Shown: piece by piece, positions 9,285-15,744 of the stretch
How the letters are laid out: the number at the start of each line of letters is the position of its first letter
Numbering within the stretch: position 1 is the first letter of the stretch
NCBI GenBank assembly: GCA_035504175.1
Contig: DATJSJ010000273.1
Span: forward strand, 1-23,982
Length of the DNA stretch: 23,982 nt
Direction: 5' to 3'
Source: DATJSJ01 sp035504175
GTDB lineage: Bacteria > Pseudomonadota > Alphaproteobacteria > Acetobacterales > Acetobacteraceae
The notes under the pieces: generated by a model
Databases searched by the model: none
The model's input: the letters and a program-made list of their open reading frames with translations, nothing else
Told to the model about the DNA's origin: nothing
Position numbers and translations under genes: made by a program

Positions 9285-9599
9285 TCAGGCGGCTTTCTTG
9301 TGGGCCGCGCCGCCTTCGATGATGCCCATGATGTCGCTCTCCTTCATGATCAGGAGTTCCTCGCCATCGAGCTTCACCTCGGTGCCGGACCACTTGCCGA
9401 ACAGGATGCGATCGCCCGCCTTGACGTCGAGCGCCACGATCTGGCCCTGCTCGTTGCGCGCACCCGGACCGACCGCCACGACCTCGCCCTCCATCGGCTT
9501 CTCCTTCGCCGTGTCGGGGATGATGATGCCGCCCGCGGTCTTCTCCTCGGCAGTCAGCCGCCGGACCACGACCCGGTCGTGCAGAGGACGGAACTTCAT
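9285..9599 (-). CDS. groES: Co-chaperonin GroES (10 kDa)
   Basis: Lid of the GroEL chamber, 104 residues. It begins MKFRPLHDRVVVRRL, has the mobile-loop region KTAGGIIIPDTAKEKP that contacts GroEL, and ends LIMKESDIMGIIEGG plus a short tail. I chose the ATG at 9599 because AGGAG precedes it by 8 bases and because the family starts with M-x-F/I-RPLHDR. The same frame runs back to 9629, but those extra ten residues are not typical. It is first in the groES-groEL operon. Confidence 0.97.
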   Translation of the reverse strand: MKFRPLHDRVVVRRLTAEEKTAGGIIIPDTAKEKPMEGEVVAVGPGARNEQGQIVALDVKAGDRILFGKWSGTEVKLDGEELLIMKESDIMGIIEGGAAHKKAA

Positions 9600-9658
9600 G
9601 CAGTTCGCTCCTGAAGTGATGTCAGCCACAGATCATCGGTGACGTTTGCGCTACGCCA

Positions 9659-9689
9659 GCCGCCGCGGCGTGCGTGCGTCCGCGGCGGC
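9659..9689 (-). promoter_or_regulatory. Strong hairpin in the groESL 5' leader
   Basis: GCCGCCGCGG (9659-9668) and CCGCGGCGGC (9680-9689) form a perfect 10-bp GC stem around an 11-base loop. It lies between CIRCE and the groES ribosome-binding site in the predicted leader of about 110 bases. It does not cover the start site, so a thermometer role is not evident; leader stability or an antitermination-like pause is possible. Confidence 0.5.
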
Positions 9690-9692
9690 GTG

Positions 9693-9719
9693 TTAGCACT
9701 CCCCTTGTGAGAGTGCCAG
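9693..9719 (-). promoter_or_regulatory. CIRCE operator (HrcA-binding inverted repeat)
   Basis: TTAGCACTC - 9 bases - GAGTGCCAG. The left arm is identical to the CIRCE consensus and the right arm differs at two outer positions (consensus GAGTGCTAA). It starts a few bases after the -10 element of the groESL promoter, so bound HrcA would block initiation. Heat-shock control by HrcA is established for this element; the hrcA gene is not in the window. Confidence 0.95.
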
Positions 9720-9720
9720 C

Positions 9721-9749
9721 GATCTAGTGCCAAGCCGGAAGCCTGTCAA
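9721..9749 (-). promoter_or_regulatory. Sigma70-type promoter of groESL
   Basis: On the minus strand a perfect -35 TTGACA (9744-9749) and a -10 TAGATC (9721-9726) are separated by exactly 17 bases, immediately before CIRCE. The predicted start point falls inside the CIRCE right arm. This is the classical housekeeping-promoter plus CIRCE layout of alphaproteobacterial groESL. Confidence 0.88.
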
Positions 9750-9773
9750 GCGGCCCGGCAGCACTCCCGCGCG

Positions 9774-9802
9774 GTGAGTGACAAGATGCTGAAATCGCTC
9801 AC
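9774..9802. promoter_or_regulatory. Inverted repeat between groES and usg
   Basis: GTGAGTGA (9774-9781) and TCGCTCAC (9795-9802) form an 8-bp dyad with one mismatch and a 13-base spacer. It lies upstream of the groESL -35 and about 130 bases before usg. It could be an operator for either divergent gene. The rest of the gap to usg (9803-9928) shows only the ribosome-binding site GGAGG. Confidence 0.35.
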
Positions 9803-9928
9803 AAAAATGCTTGCGCCGGACGACTTGTTCTGCCGCAATGACGACAATCCGGCGACAGACCGGGTGGACGGGAAGGCTGGCCGGAGACGCCGCGATCGGG
9901 GCGATACCCCCATCCCTACGGAGGCCGC

Positions 9929-10189
9929 ATGAGCCTGGCGCTGCAGATGAAGCACTACCGGCTGACCACGGCCGAGATCCTCTATCACCTGCCCGACCAC
10001 CCGCGACTGCTGCAGAGCTATGTCTGGCAGGATTTCGATCTCGCGCCGCGCTTTCCCGAGCTGCGCCGGTTCCTCGATTTCTGGACCCGCGAGCTCGACG
10101 GCAAGCTGCATTCCGTGCGAGTCGCCTCGGCCGGGCTGATCGCGCCAGGGCGGTGGCGGCACATCGGCCATTCGATGCGGTTGCAGTAG
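9929..10189 (+). CDS. usg: Usg family protein
   Basis: An 86-residue small protein of the alphaproteobacterial Usg family, first seen beside tryptophan biosynthesis genes. Recognisable features are the start LQMKHYRLTTAEILYHLPDH, the block QSYVWQDFDLAPRFPELRRFLDFW, and the end VRVASAGLIAPGRWRHI. The molecular role is unknown. GGAGG lies shortly before ATG 9929. It is convergent with the membrane-protein gene, with only 37 bases between stops, and no trp gene is in view. Confidence 0.87.
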   Translation: MSLALQMKHYRLTTAEILYHLPDHPRLLQSYVWQDFDLAPRFPELRRFLDFWTRELDGKLHSVRVASAGLIAPGRWRHIGHSMRLQ

Positions 10190-10226
10190 TCGGTCCACTC
10201 CGGCAGGGCGAACGCGGGGCGGGCGG

Positions 10227-10943
10227 TCAGGCGGGATCGGGCCGGATCGCCACCACCGCCGCGCCGCCGGCGAGGCGACCGCGCCGCAGCAGCCACAGGC
10301 CGAGCAGCGTCGCGGCGACGAAGAGGGCAATGCCGAGCGCAAGCTCGGTGCCGCGATCGACCCGCACCCCGCTTCCGAGCAGCGCGAAGACCACGCTCTG
10401 CGGCAGGTAGCCGAGCAGGGTCGCGGCGAGGAACGGGCCGGCGGCGACGCCGCTCGCGCCCGCCAGCAGGTTCAGCGCCAGATTGTTGCCAACCGGCAGC
10501 AGCCGCAGCGTCAGCGTCGCACTCGCCGGATGGGCCGAGAGGAAACCGTCCAGCCGCGACAGCCGTCCGCCCCACGCGGTGGTGCCGATCCGCGCCAGGT
10601 AGCGCCGCACCCAGGCCCGCGCCAGCAGCCGCGCCCAGAGGAAGTTCGCGGCGCAGCCGAGCATTTGCGCCAGCATCGACCAGGCCAGTCCCTCGCCGAG
10701 ACCGAAGGCGTAGCCGCCGGCGAAGGCGACGGCCTGGCGCGGCACGCCGACCGCGCAGAGCAGGGCGCCGACCAGCACGAACACGCCGTCGCCGGTCAGC
10801 CCATGACCGATGACCGCCTCATCCAACAGCGCCGGATCGAGGCCGGCCGGCAGTTCCCGCACCGCCGCGCCGGCAAGCAACAATCCGCCCAGCAGCAGCG
10901 CGGGCTTGAGCATCACCCGGGCGTCCACGGCCGGCCTCCCCAT
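10227..10943 (-). CDS. TVP38/TMEM64 (DedA/VTT-like) integral membrane protein
   Basis: A 238-residue polytopic inner-membrane protein. The central block has the VTT pattern: the re-entrant glycine-rich part AFAGGYAFGLGEGLAWSM, the helix QMLGCAANFLWARLLARAW, then TLRLLPVGNNLALNLLAG and ATLLGYLPQSVVFALLGSG. A last helix (ELALGIALFVAATLLGLWLL) precedes a basic tail. VTT/DedA proteins are linked to lipid or lipid-carrier movement across membranes. I chose ATG 10943 because AAGGAGG lies 11 bases before it, inside the end of the upstream glycosyltransferase gene. An ATG at 10967 would overlap that gene and lacks such a site. Translational coupling and a shared operon with the glycosyltransferase are likely. 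Confidence 0.82.
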   Translation of the reverse strand: MGRPAVDARVMLKPALLLGGLLLAGAAVRELPAGLDPALLDEAVIGHGLTGDGVFVLVGALLCAVGVPRQAVAFAGGYAFGLGEGLAWSMLAQMLGCAANFLWARLLARAWVRRYLARIGTTAWGGRLSRLDGFLSAHPASATLTLRLLPVGNNLALNLLAGASGVAAGPFLAATLLGYLPQSVVFALLGSGVRVDRGTELALGIALFVAATLLGLWLLRRGRLAGGAAVVAIRPDPA

Positions 10944-10947
10944 CGGC

Positions 10948-11766
10948 TTATCCGCCTCCTTCCGCATCCAGGCCCGGCCGCGCCGCTGGCGGACCCGGCT
11001 CCGCCTCCGGCGGCTCGACCTCCGGCCGGCGCCAGCGCCGCTGCAGCCAGTAGACGCCGATCAGATCGAACAATCCGACCCACAGCCGGTCCAGCGTGCC
11101 GTAATTCGACCGCCCGGCATGGCGCGGACGGTGATTGACCGGCACCGAGACCACCCGGCCGCCGGCACGCAACACCAGCGCCGGCAGGAAGCGGTGCATA
11201 TGATCGAAATGCGGCAATTCCAGGAAATCGGACCGGCGGAAAAGTTTCAGACCGCAACCGGTATCGGGCGTCGCGTCGCGCAGCAGCCGCGCGCGGACGC
11301 GGTTGGCAATGCGCGAGGAGAACCGCTTGACCGCGCTGTCGCGCCGCCGCGTGCGATGCCCCGCGACCAGCAGCGGCACGCCCGGCGCCGTCGCCGCATC
11401 CTGTCGCGCGCGGGCGAGCAGCGCCGGGATGTCGGCCGGATCGTTCTGTCCGTCGCCGTCGAGCGTCGCGATCCAGACGCCATGCGCCGCCCGCACCCCG
11501 GTCACCACCGCCGCACTCTGGCCGCAGCTCGCACGATGCCGGCGGCGCACCAGCGGCAGCCCGGCGGCGGTGAGTTCGCCGAGCACGGTCCAGCTGCCGT
11601 CGCTGCTGCCGTCATCGACATAGACGATTTCGTGCGGCGTGCCGGCGAGTGCCGCCTCGATCTCGGCGACCAGCGGCCGGATGTTCGGCTCCTCGTTGCG
11701 CACCGGCACCACGACCGACAGCTCGATCGCGGGCGCGGCGCGAAACCCGGGGTCAGGCGCGTTCAT
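10948..11766 (-). CDS. Family 2 glycosyltransferase (dolichyl-phosphate mannose synthase-like)
   Basis: A GT-A fold transferase of about 272 residues that probably moves a sugar from a nucleotide donor to a polyprenyl phosphate on the cytoplasmic face. Motifs are the first strand ELSVVVPVRNEEPNI, the donor-binding VDDGSSDGS, and the metal-binding ATLDGDGQNDP. TGCGLKLFRRSDFLELPHF and VPVNHRPRHAGRSNYG are typical of DPM1/GtrB-type enzymes. It lacks the two C-terminal helices of GtrB; the membrane protein encoded next, 4 bases downstream, may serve as partner. ATG 11766 is preferred over 11784 and 11832 because homologues begin shortly before the first strand; none has a strong ribosome-binding site. 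Confidence 0.88.
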   Translation of the reverse strand: MNAPDPGFRAAPAIELSVVVPVRNEEPNIRPLVAEIEAALAGTPHEIVYVDDGSSDGSWTVLGELTAAGLPLVRRRHRASCGQSAAVVTGVRAAHGVWIATLDGDGQNDPADIPALLARARQDAATAPGVPLLVAGHRTRRRDSAVKRFSSRIANRVRARLLRDATPDTGCGLKLFRRSDFLELPHFDHMHRFLPALVLRAGGRVVSVPVNHRPRHAGRSNYGTLDRLWVGLFDLIGVYWLQRRWRRPEVEPPEAEPGPPAARPGLDAEGGG

Positions 11767-11873
11767 CGGCCCCGCGGGTAGCATCGGCCCCGTCACGCGG
11801 CAAGCGCCGGCGACGCGACGACCGCCCGGCAACGATGGTTGCCGCCGGTCGGGGGGCGCGATACGACACCACC

Positions 11874-13016
11874 ATGCCGTTCGATGTGCGCGACTTCCCG
11901 GCCGCCGACGAACCGGCGGGCGTACAGCGCCAGCGCCGCCTCGTCGCCGTCTGGCTCTTCACCGTTTGCGGCATGATCCTGGTGATGGTGGTGCTCGGCG
12001 GCGCGACCCGACTCACCGGCTCGGGCCTGTCGATCATGGAGTGGGAACCGCTGCGCGGCGTGCTGCCGCCGCTGTCGCAGCACGACTGGGAAAAGCTGTT
12101 CGCGCTGTACAGGAAAATCCCACAGTACACGCTGGTGAATCACGGCTTCGGCCTGGCCGGGTTCAAGCAGATCTTCTGGCTGGAATGGATCCACCGGTTG
12201 TGGGGCCGGCTGATCGGGCTGGCGTTCCTGCTGCCGCTGCTGCTGCTCTGGGCACGCGGCGCCATCTCGCGACGCCTGGTGCCGCGCCTGCTCGTGATCT
12301 TCGCGCTCGGCGGGCTGCAGGGCCTGGTCGGCTGGTTCATGGTGGCGTCGGGCTTCGAGGCCGACAGCACCGCGGTATCGCCATACCGGCTGGTGATTCA
12401 TCTCTCCCTCGCGCTGGTTCTCTATGTGGCGATCCTGTGGACCGGCCTGTCCGTGCTGCGGCCGGTGCCGCAGGCAATCCCCGGCGCAAGGGCTGCGCGC
12501 AATGCGACCGGATTGGCGTGCGGCTTGCTGGCGCTGACCATCCTCGCCGGCGGCCTGGTCGCCGGCACGCATGCCGGGCTGATCGACAACACGTTCCCGC
12601 TGATGCAGGGCAGCCTCGTGCCTCCGGACTATGCGCGGCTGCATCCGCTGCTGCGCGACCTGACGCAGAACCTGCCCGCGGTGCAGTTCGACCACCGGCT
12701 GCTGGCGACGCTCACCGCTGCGACGGTGCTGGCCACGCTTGCGCTGGGGTTGCATGCCCGGCTGCCGCGCGGGCCGCGCCTGGCGGTGGCGGCGCTGGGC
12801 GCTGCAGTGCTCGTGCAGTACGGGCTCGGCGTCGCGACGCTGCTGAACGCCGTGCCGCCGGCGCTCGGCATCGCCCATCAAGGCATGGCGGTGCTGCTGC
12901 TGACCGCCGCGGTGGTGGCGCTGCACGCGCTGCGCGGCGGCCGGCCGTGGCCGGCCCGGCCGCCCGTGCCGGGCCGACCCGCGCCGGTCCGGCTGGAACA
13001 GGCCGGCCCGGGCTGA
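11874..13016 (+). CDS. ctaA: Heme A synthase (COX15/CtaA, type 2)
   Basis: Inner-membrane enzyme that oxidises the C8 methyl of heme O to the formyl group of heme A for aa3-type cytochrome oxidase. It has 380 residues and about eight hydrophobic helices. Family signatures are MVVLGGATRLTGSGLSIMEWEP, the long segment around HDWEKLFALYRKIPQY and FKQIFWLEWIHRLWGR (heme-ligand His), HLSLALVLY, AGTHAGLIDNTFPLMQG, and QFDHRLLATLTAATVL (second His pair). The last is followed by GIAHQGMAVLLLTAAVVALH. ATG 11874 gives a normal N-terminus; the same frame extends upstream but overlaps the divergent glycosyltransferase. The tail is proline-rich. The adjacent tldD is a frequent neighbour of cytochrome oxidase genes in this class. 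Confidence 0.94.
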   Translation: MPFDVRDFPAADEPAGVQRQRRLVAVWLFTVCGMILVMVVLGGATRLTGSGLSIMEWEPLRGVLPPLSQHDWEKLFALYRKIPQYTLVNHGFGLAGFKQIFWLEWIHRLWGRLIGLAFLLPLLLLWARGAISRRLVPRLLVIFALGGLQGLVGWFMVASGFEADSTAVSPYRLVIHLSLALVLYVAILWTGLSVLRPVPQAIPGARAARNATGLACGLLALTILAGGLVAGTHAGLIDNTFPLMQGSLVPPDYARLHPLLRDLTQNLPAVQFDHRLLATLTAATVLATLALGLHARLPRGPRLAVAALGAAVLVQYGLGVATLLNAVPPALGIAHQGMAVLLLTAAVVALHALRGGRPWPARPPVPGRPAPVRLEQAGPG

Positions 13017-13080
13017 GGCAGGGCCGACCCGCGGCGGGCAGATTGCCTGGCGACGTCACGGAGTCGCTGCGCTGCGGGTG

Positions 13081-13110
13081 GGGGTAACTATATGGGGTAA
13101 CTATATAGAG
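13081..13110 (+). repeat. Perfect 13-bp tandem duplication (GGGGTAACTATAT x2) upstream of tldD
   Basis: Two identical, directly adjacent 13-bp copies at 13081-13093 and 13094-13106, followed by AGAG. The second copy creates the palindrome CTATATAG. The stretch is very AT-rich for this genome and lies 70-100 bases before tldD, so it may be a duplicated operator or -10 region. TATATA-like hexamers can serve as -10, but no good -35 is spaced to them. Confidence 0.7.
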
Positions 13111-13177
13111 GGCGGATATCGAGGCTGGGCGCGAAGCGGGCCGGCCGGACGGCACCCTATGCGAAGGAGGGCCAGGC

Positions 13178-14617
13178 ATGACCCCGCTGATCGTCACCGA
13201 CAGATTGTTCTTCGAGCGCGAGGACGCGCGGCTCGGTCGCGACGACGCCGAGCGCATGCTGGGGGAGGCGCTCGCCGGCGCCGATGATGGCGAGCTGTTC
13301 CTGGAATACCGCGAGAGCGAGCATCTGAGCCTCGAGGAGAGCCGCATCCGCGCCGCCGGCTTCGACACGGCGCTGGGTTTCGGCCTGCGCGCCGTCGCCG
13401 GCGAGGAGGCGGGCTTCGCGCATGCCGGCGAGATCTCCGAGGATGCGCTGCGCCGTGCCGCCGCCACCGTCGCCGGCGTGCGCGCCGGGCGGAGCGGCAC
13501 GATGGCCGAGCCGCCGCGCGACAGCAATCAGCGGCTCTACTCCGACGCCAACCCGTTGCAGGAGATCGAGTTCGCCGAGCGCACCCGCATCCTCGCGGCG
13601 ATCGACGGCTATGCCCGCGGCAAGGACGCGCGGGTGCGGCAGGTGATGGCCTCGCTCGCCGGCGAATGGCAGGCGGTGCAGATCCTGCGCGCCGACGGCC
13701 GGCGGGTCGCCGATCTGCGGCCGCTGGTGCGGCTCAACGTCTCGGTGGTGGTGGAGGCGAACGGACGGCGCGAGACCGGCAGCTTCGGCACCGGCGGGCG
13801 TTTCGGCTATGGCCGGATCCTGCAGGTGGCGGTGTGGCGGCACGCGGTCGACGAGGCGCTGCGCCAGGCGCTGGTCAACCTCGAGAGCGTGCCCGCCCCC
13901 GCCGGCGAGATGGCGGTGGTGCTCGGCCCTGGCTGGCCCGGCATCCTGCTGCACGAGGCGATCGGGCACGGGCTGGAGGGGGACTTCAACCGAAAGAAGA
14001 CCTCGGCCTTCTCGGGGCTGGTGGGCCAGCGCATCGCCGCCCCGGGCGTCACCGTGGTCGATGACGGCACCATTCCCGACCGGCGCGGCAGCCTCAGCGT
14101 CGATGACGAAGGCACGCCCTCGGGCCGGACCGTGATGATCGAGGACGGGATCCTGCAGGGCTTCATCCAGGACCGGCTGAACGCGCGGCTGATGCAGGTG
14201 CGGCCGACCGGCAACGGGCGACGCCAATCCTACGCGCATGCGCCGATGCCGCGGATGACCAACACGATCATGCTGGCCGGGCGGCACAGCCCGGAGGAGA
14301 TGATCCGCTCGGTCAAGCGCGGCCTCTACGCGGTGAATTTCGGCGGCGGCCAGGTCGACATCACCTCGGGCAAGTTCGTCTTCTCGGCGAGCGAGGCCTA
14401 TCGGATCGAGGACGGCAAGGTCACCGCGCCGGTCAAGGGTGCGACCTTGATCGGCAACGGGCCGGATGCGCTGACCCGGGTCAGCATGGTCGGCGACGAC
14501 ATGGCGCTCGATCCCGGCATCGGCACCTGCGGCAAGAACGGCCAGGGCGTCCCCGTCGGGGTCGGCCAGCCGACGATCAAGCTGGACGGGCTGACGGTGG
14601 GCGGCACCAGCGCCTGA
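13178..14617 (+). CDS. tldD: Metalloprotease TldD
   Basis: Zinc protease that with TldE/PmbA degrades unfolded peptides and, in some bacteria, matures ribosomally made peptides such as microcin B17. It has 479 residues, full length. The zinc site HEAIGH is at residues 259-264 within LLHEAIGHGLEGDFNRK, and the third ligand Cys451 lies in GTCGKNGQGVPVG. Other family blocks are SLSVDDEGTPSGRT and VNFGGGQVDITSGKFVFSASE. AAGGAGG precedes ATG 13178. A 6-bp GC hairpin (14628-14645) follows the stop without a T-run. The partner PmbA is not in the window. It follows ctaA in the same direction; the peptide-like repeat gene is 500 bases downstream, an association worth testing but unproven. Confidence 0.96.
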   Translation: MTPLIVTDRLFFEREDARLGRDDAERMLGEALAGADDGELFLEYRESEHLSLEESRIRAAGFDTALGFGLRAVAGEEAGFAHAGEISEDALRRAAATVAGVRAGRSGTMAEPPRDSNQRLYSDANPLQEIEFAERTRILAAIDGYARGKDARVRQVMASLAGEWQAVQILRADGRRVADLRPLVRLNVSVVVEANGRRETGSFGTGGRFGYGRILQVAVWRHAVDEALRQALVNLESVPAPAGEMAVVLGPGWPGILLHEAIGHGLEGDFNRKKTSAFSGLVGQRIAAPGVTVVDDGTIPDRRGSLSVDDEGTPSGRTVMIEDGILQGFIQDRLNARLMQVRPTGNGRRQSYAHAPMPRMTNTIMLAGRHSPEEMIRSVKRGLYAVNFGGGQVDITSGKFVFSASEAYRIEDGKVTAPVKGATLIGNGPDALTRVSMVGDDMALDPGIGTCGKNGQGVPVGVGQPTIKLDGLTVGGTSA

Positions 14618-14667
14618 CCGCGGCTGCCCCCGGGCTCGGCCGGGGCGCGATCAGCGAACAGGAAGCC

Positions 14668-14688
14668 GCCAGGTCTCCTGGCTGCTCG
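14668..14688 (-). promoter_or_regulatory. B12-box-like element, possible degenerate cobalamin riboswitch
   Basis: The minus strand reads GCAGCCAGGAGACCTGGC, close to the 3' B12 box of cobalamin riboswitches (AGCCAGGAGACCTGCC). The conserved 5' core (GGGAA..GGTG and CCCGCAACTGT) is not recognisable in the preceding 200 bases, and no cobalamin gene follows on this strand, which runs into tldD antisense. The box is also a simple 6-bp hairpin with an AGA loop, so chance resemblance is quite possible. Confidence 0.2.
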
Positions 14689-14984
14689 GAGGGCGCCGCA
14701 GCCCGGCGACCGGATGCAGCGGTTCGTCGGGCCGGGGATATCGCTCGGGACCCGCGCGCCGAGACGACCATCGCTGCAGGCGGTGCCGCCGAAGGCGTGA
14801 CCCGGGACTGAAGGCAACGGACCAGGCCGGGACCGCTCGACACGCGGTCGGCGCGATCCCCGGCGTCCGGGATGTCGCACCCGCACCATTCTCTCGATCC
14901 AATCAGGAAACGGTACGGTATCGCATCAGCAATGCGCTTGCATTCGAAAGGCTGGGCGAGCCGCCGCGCAACACAGTCGTTGTT

Positions 14985-15005
14985 TTAACGGTATACTGAC
15001 GTTAA
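14985..15005 (+). promoter_or_regulatory. Dyad overlapping a -10 element upstream of the repeat-protein gene
   Basis: TTAACG (14985-14990) and CGTTAA (15000-15005) are perfect inverted arms around 9 bases that contain the -10 hexamer TATACT (14992-14997, five of six matches to TATAAT). No -35 hexamer is at the expected distance, which points to activator dependence. An arm pair covering the -10 could instead bind a repressor. The predicted leader to the ATG at 15118 is about 115 bases. Confidence 0.5.
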
Positions 15006-15117
15006 TTCGACGGTGTTCCAGCGTGAATATGCCATCTTCACCACCGTTCTCGCGCGGTAATGCCCCCAGCAACACGAGCGGGGCAAGCCGGACCAAATAC
15101 CCCAGGAGGTGGTTCTG

Positions 15118-15663
15118 ATGATCGATACGACGACCTATGCCGTGACTTGCGGTGGTACTGCGGATGCGGGGAAGGTCCGCCTCGGCGGGCACGCTCCCAC
15201 CCTGCCCGGTAGCACGGCTGACAGCGGCAAGGTCCGGCTTGGCGGCCATGCCCCGTCGCTGCCCGCCAGCACCGCAGACGCCAGCCGCGTCCGGCTCGGC
15301 GGCCACGCCCCGACGCTGCCCGCCAGCACCGCGGACGCCGGCCGCGTCCGCCTCGGCGGCCACGCCCCGACGCTGCCCGCCAGCACGACGGACGCCGGCC
15401 GCGTCCGTCTCGGCGGCCACGCCCCGACGCTCCCCGCCAGCACCGCGGATGCCGGTAAGGTCCGCCTCGGCGGCCACGCCCCGACACTCCCCGCCAGCAC
15501 CGTGGACGCCGGCCGCGTCCGCCTCGGCGGCCACGCCCCGACGCTCCCCGCCAGCACCGCGGACGCTGACAAGGTACGGCTCGGCGGCCATGCCCCGACG
15601 CTGCCCGCCAGCACCGCGGATGCCGGCCGCGTTCGGCTTGGCGGCCACGCCCCGACGCTCTAA
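15118..15663 (+). CDS. 19-residue tandem-repeat protein (GGHAPTLPASTADAG(K/R)VRL), unrecognised family
   Basis: A 181-residue protein with a short start (MIDTTTYAVTCGGTADAG) and then nine repeats of 19 residues, the last ending after 11. The unit is (K/R)-VRLGGHAPTLPASTADAG. AGGAGG lies 8 bases before ATG 15118, which supports this frame. Because 57 bases is a multiple of three, other frames of the array also stay open, but only this one has a ribosome-binding site. Differences between units also favour it: mostly synonymous changes (Arg CGC/CGG/CGT, Leu CTC/CTT, His CAC/CAT), and a Lys (AAG) / Arg (CGC) switch that alters all three bases while keeping charge. Each unit has LGG, two basic residues, one His and one Asp. 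There is one Cys (residue 11), no signal peptide and no membrane helix. It could be a repeat-encoded peptide precursor, a solenoid or a disordered binding protein; I do not recognise it. Confidence 0.85.
   Translation: MIDTTTYAVTCGGTADAGKVRLGGHAPTLPGSTADSGKVRLGGHAPSLPASTADASRVRLGGHAPTLPASTADAGRVRLGGHAPTLPASTTDAGRVRLGGHAPTLPASTADAGKVRLGGHAPTLPASTVDAGRVRLGGHAPTLPASTADADKVRLGGHAPTLPASTADAGRVRLGGHAPTL
15172..15660 (+). repeat. 57-bp tandem repeat array (8 full copies and one 33-bp partial)
   Basis: Units start at 15172, 15229, 15286, 15343, 15400, 15457, 15514, 15571 and 15628 (partial). The first two units differ most from the rest; units 3-8 are nearly identical apart from scattered bases, mainly third codon positions. 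The basic-residue codon reads AAG in units 1, 2, 6 and 8 and CGC in units 3, 4, 5, 7 and 9. Confidence 0.97.
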
Positions 15664-15744
15664 ACGACGCGACAGACCGGCGGCCGGTTGGGTCACGTGG
15701 CGCCCATCGGCCGGCCGGCCCTCCTCTCCGGCAGCGAGGGCGCC

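Larger units (their letters stand above)
14618..15117. other. 500-base gene-free region upstream of the repeat-protein gene
   Basis: No convincing gene. It contains a B12-box-like hairpin (14668-14688), a small inverted repeat AATGC-GCTT-GCATT (14931-14944), three ACGGTA hexamers (14910, 14915, 14988) and the promoter dyad at 14985-15005. From about 14890 onward base composition is noticeably less GC-rich than in the flanking genes, consistent with a regulatory region. Open frames here on the minus strand are arginine- and proline-rich shadows. Confidence 0.6.

Noticed and set aside
15135..15614. Alternative frames through the 57-bp repeat array, minus strand or plus strand, giving repetitive proteins
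   Set aside because: Any frame without a stop in one unit stays open across all units. Only the frame at 15118 has AGGAGG and a substitution pattern that preserves the protein.
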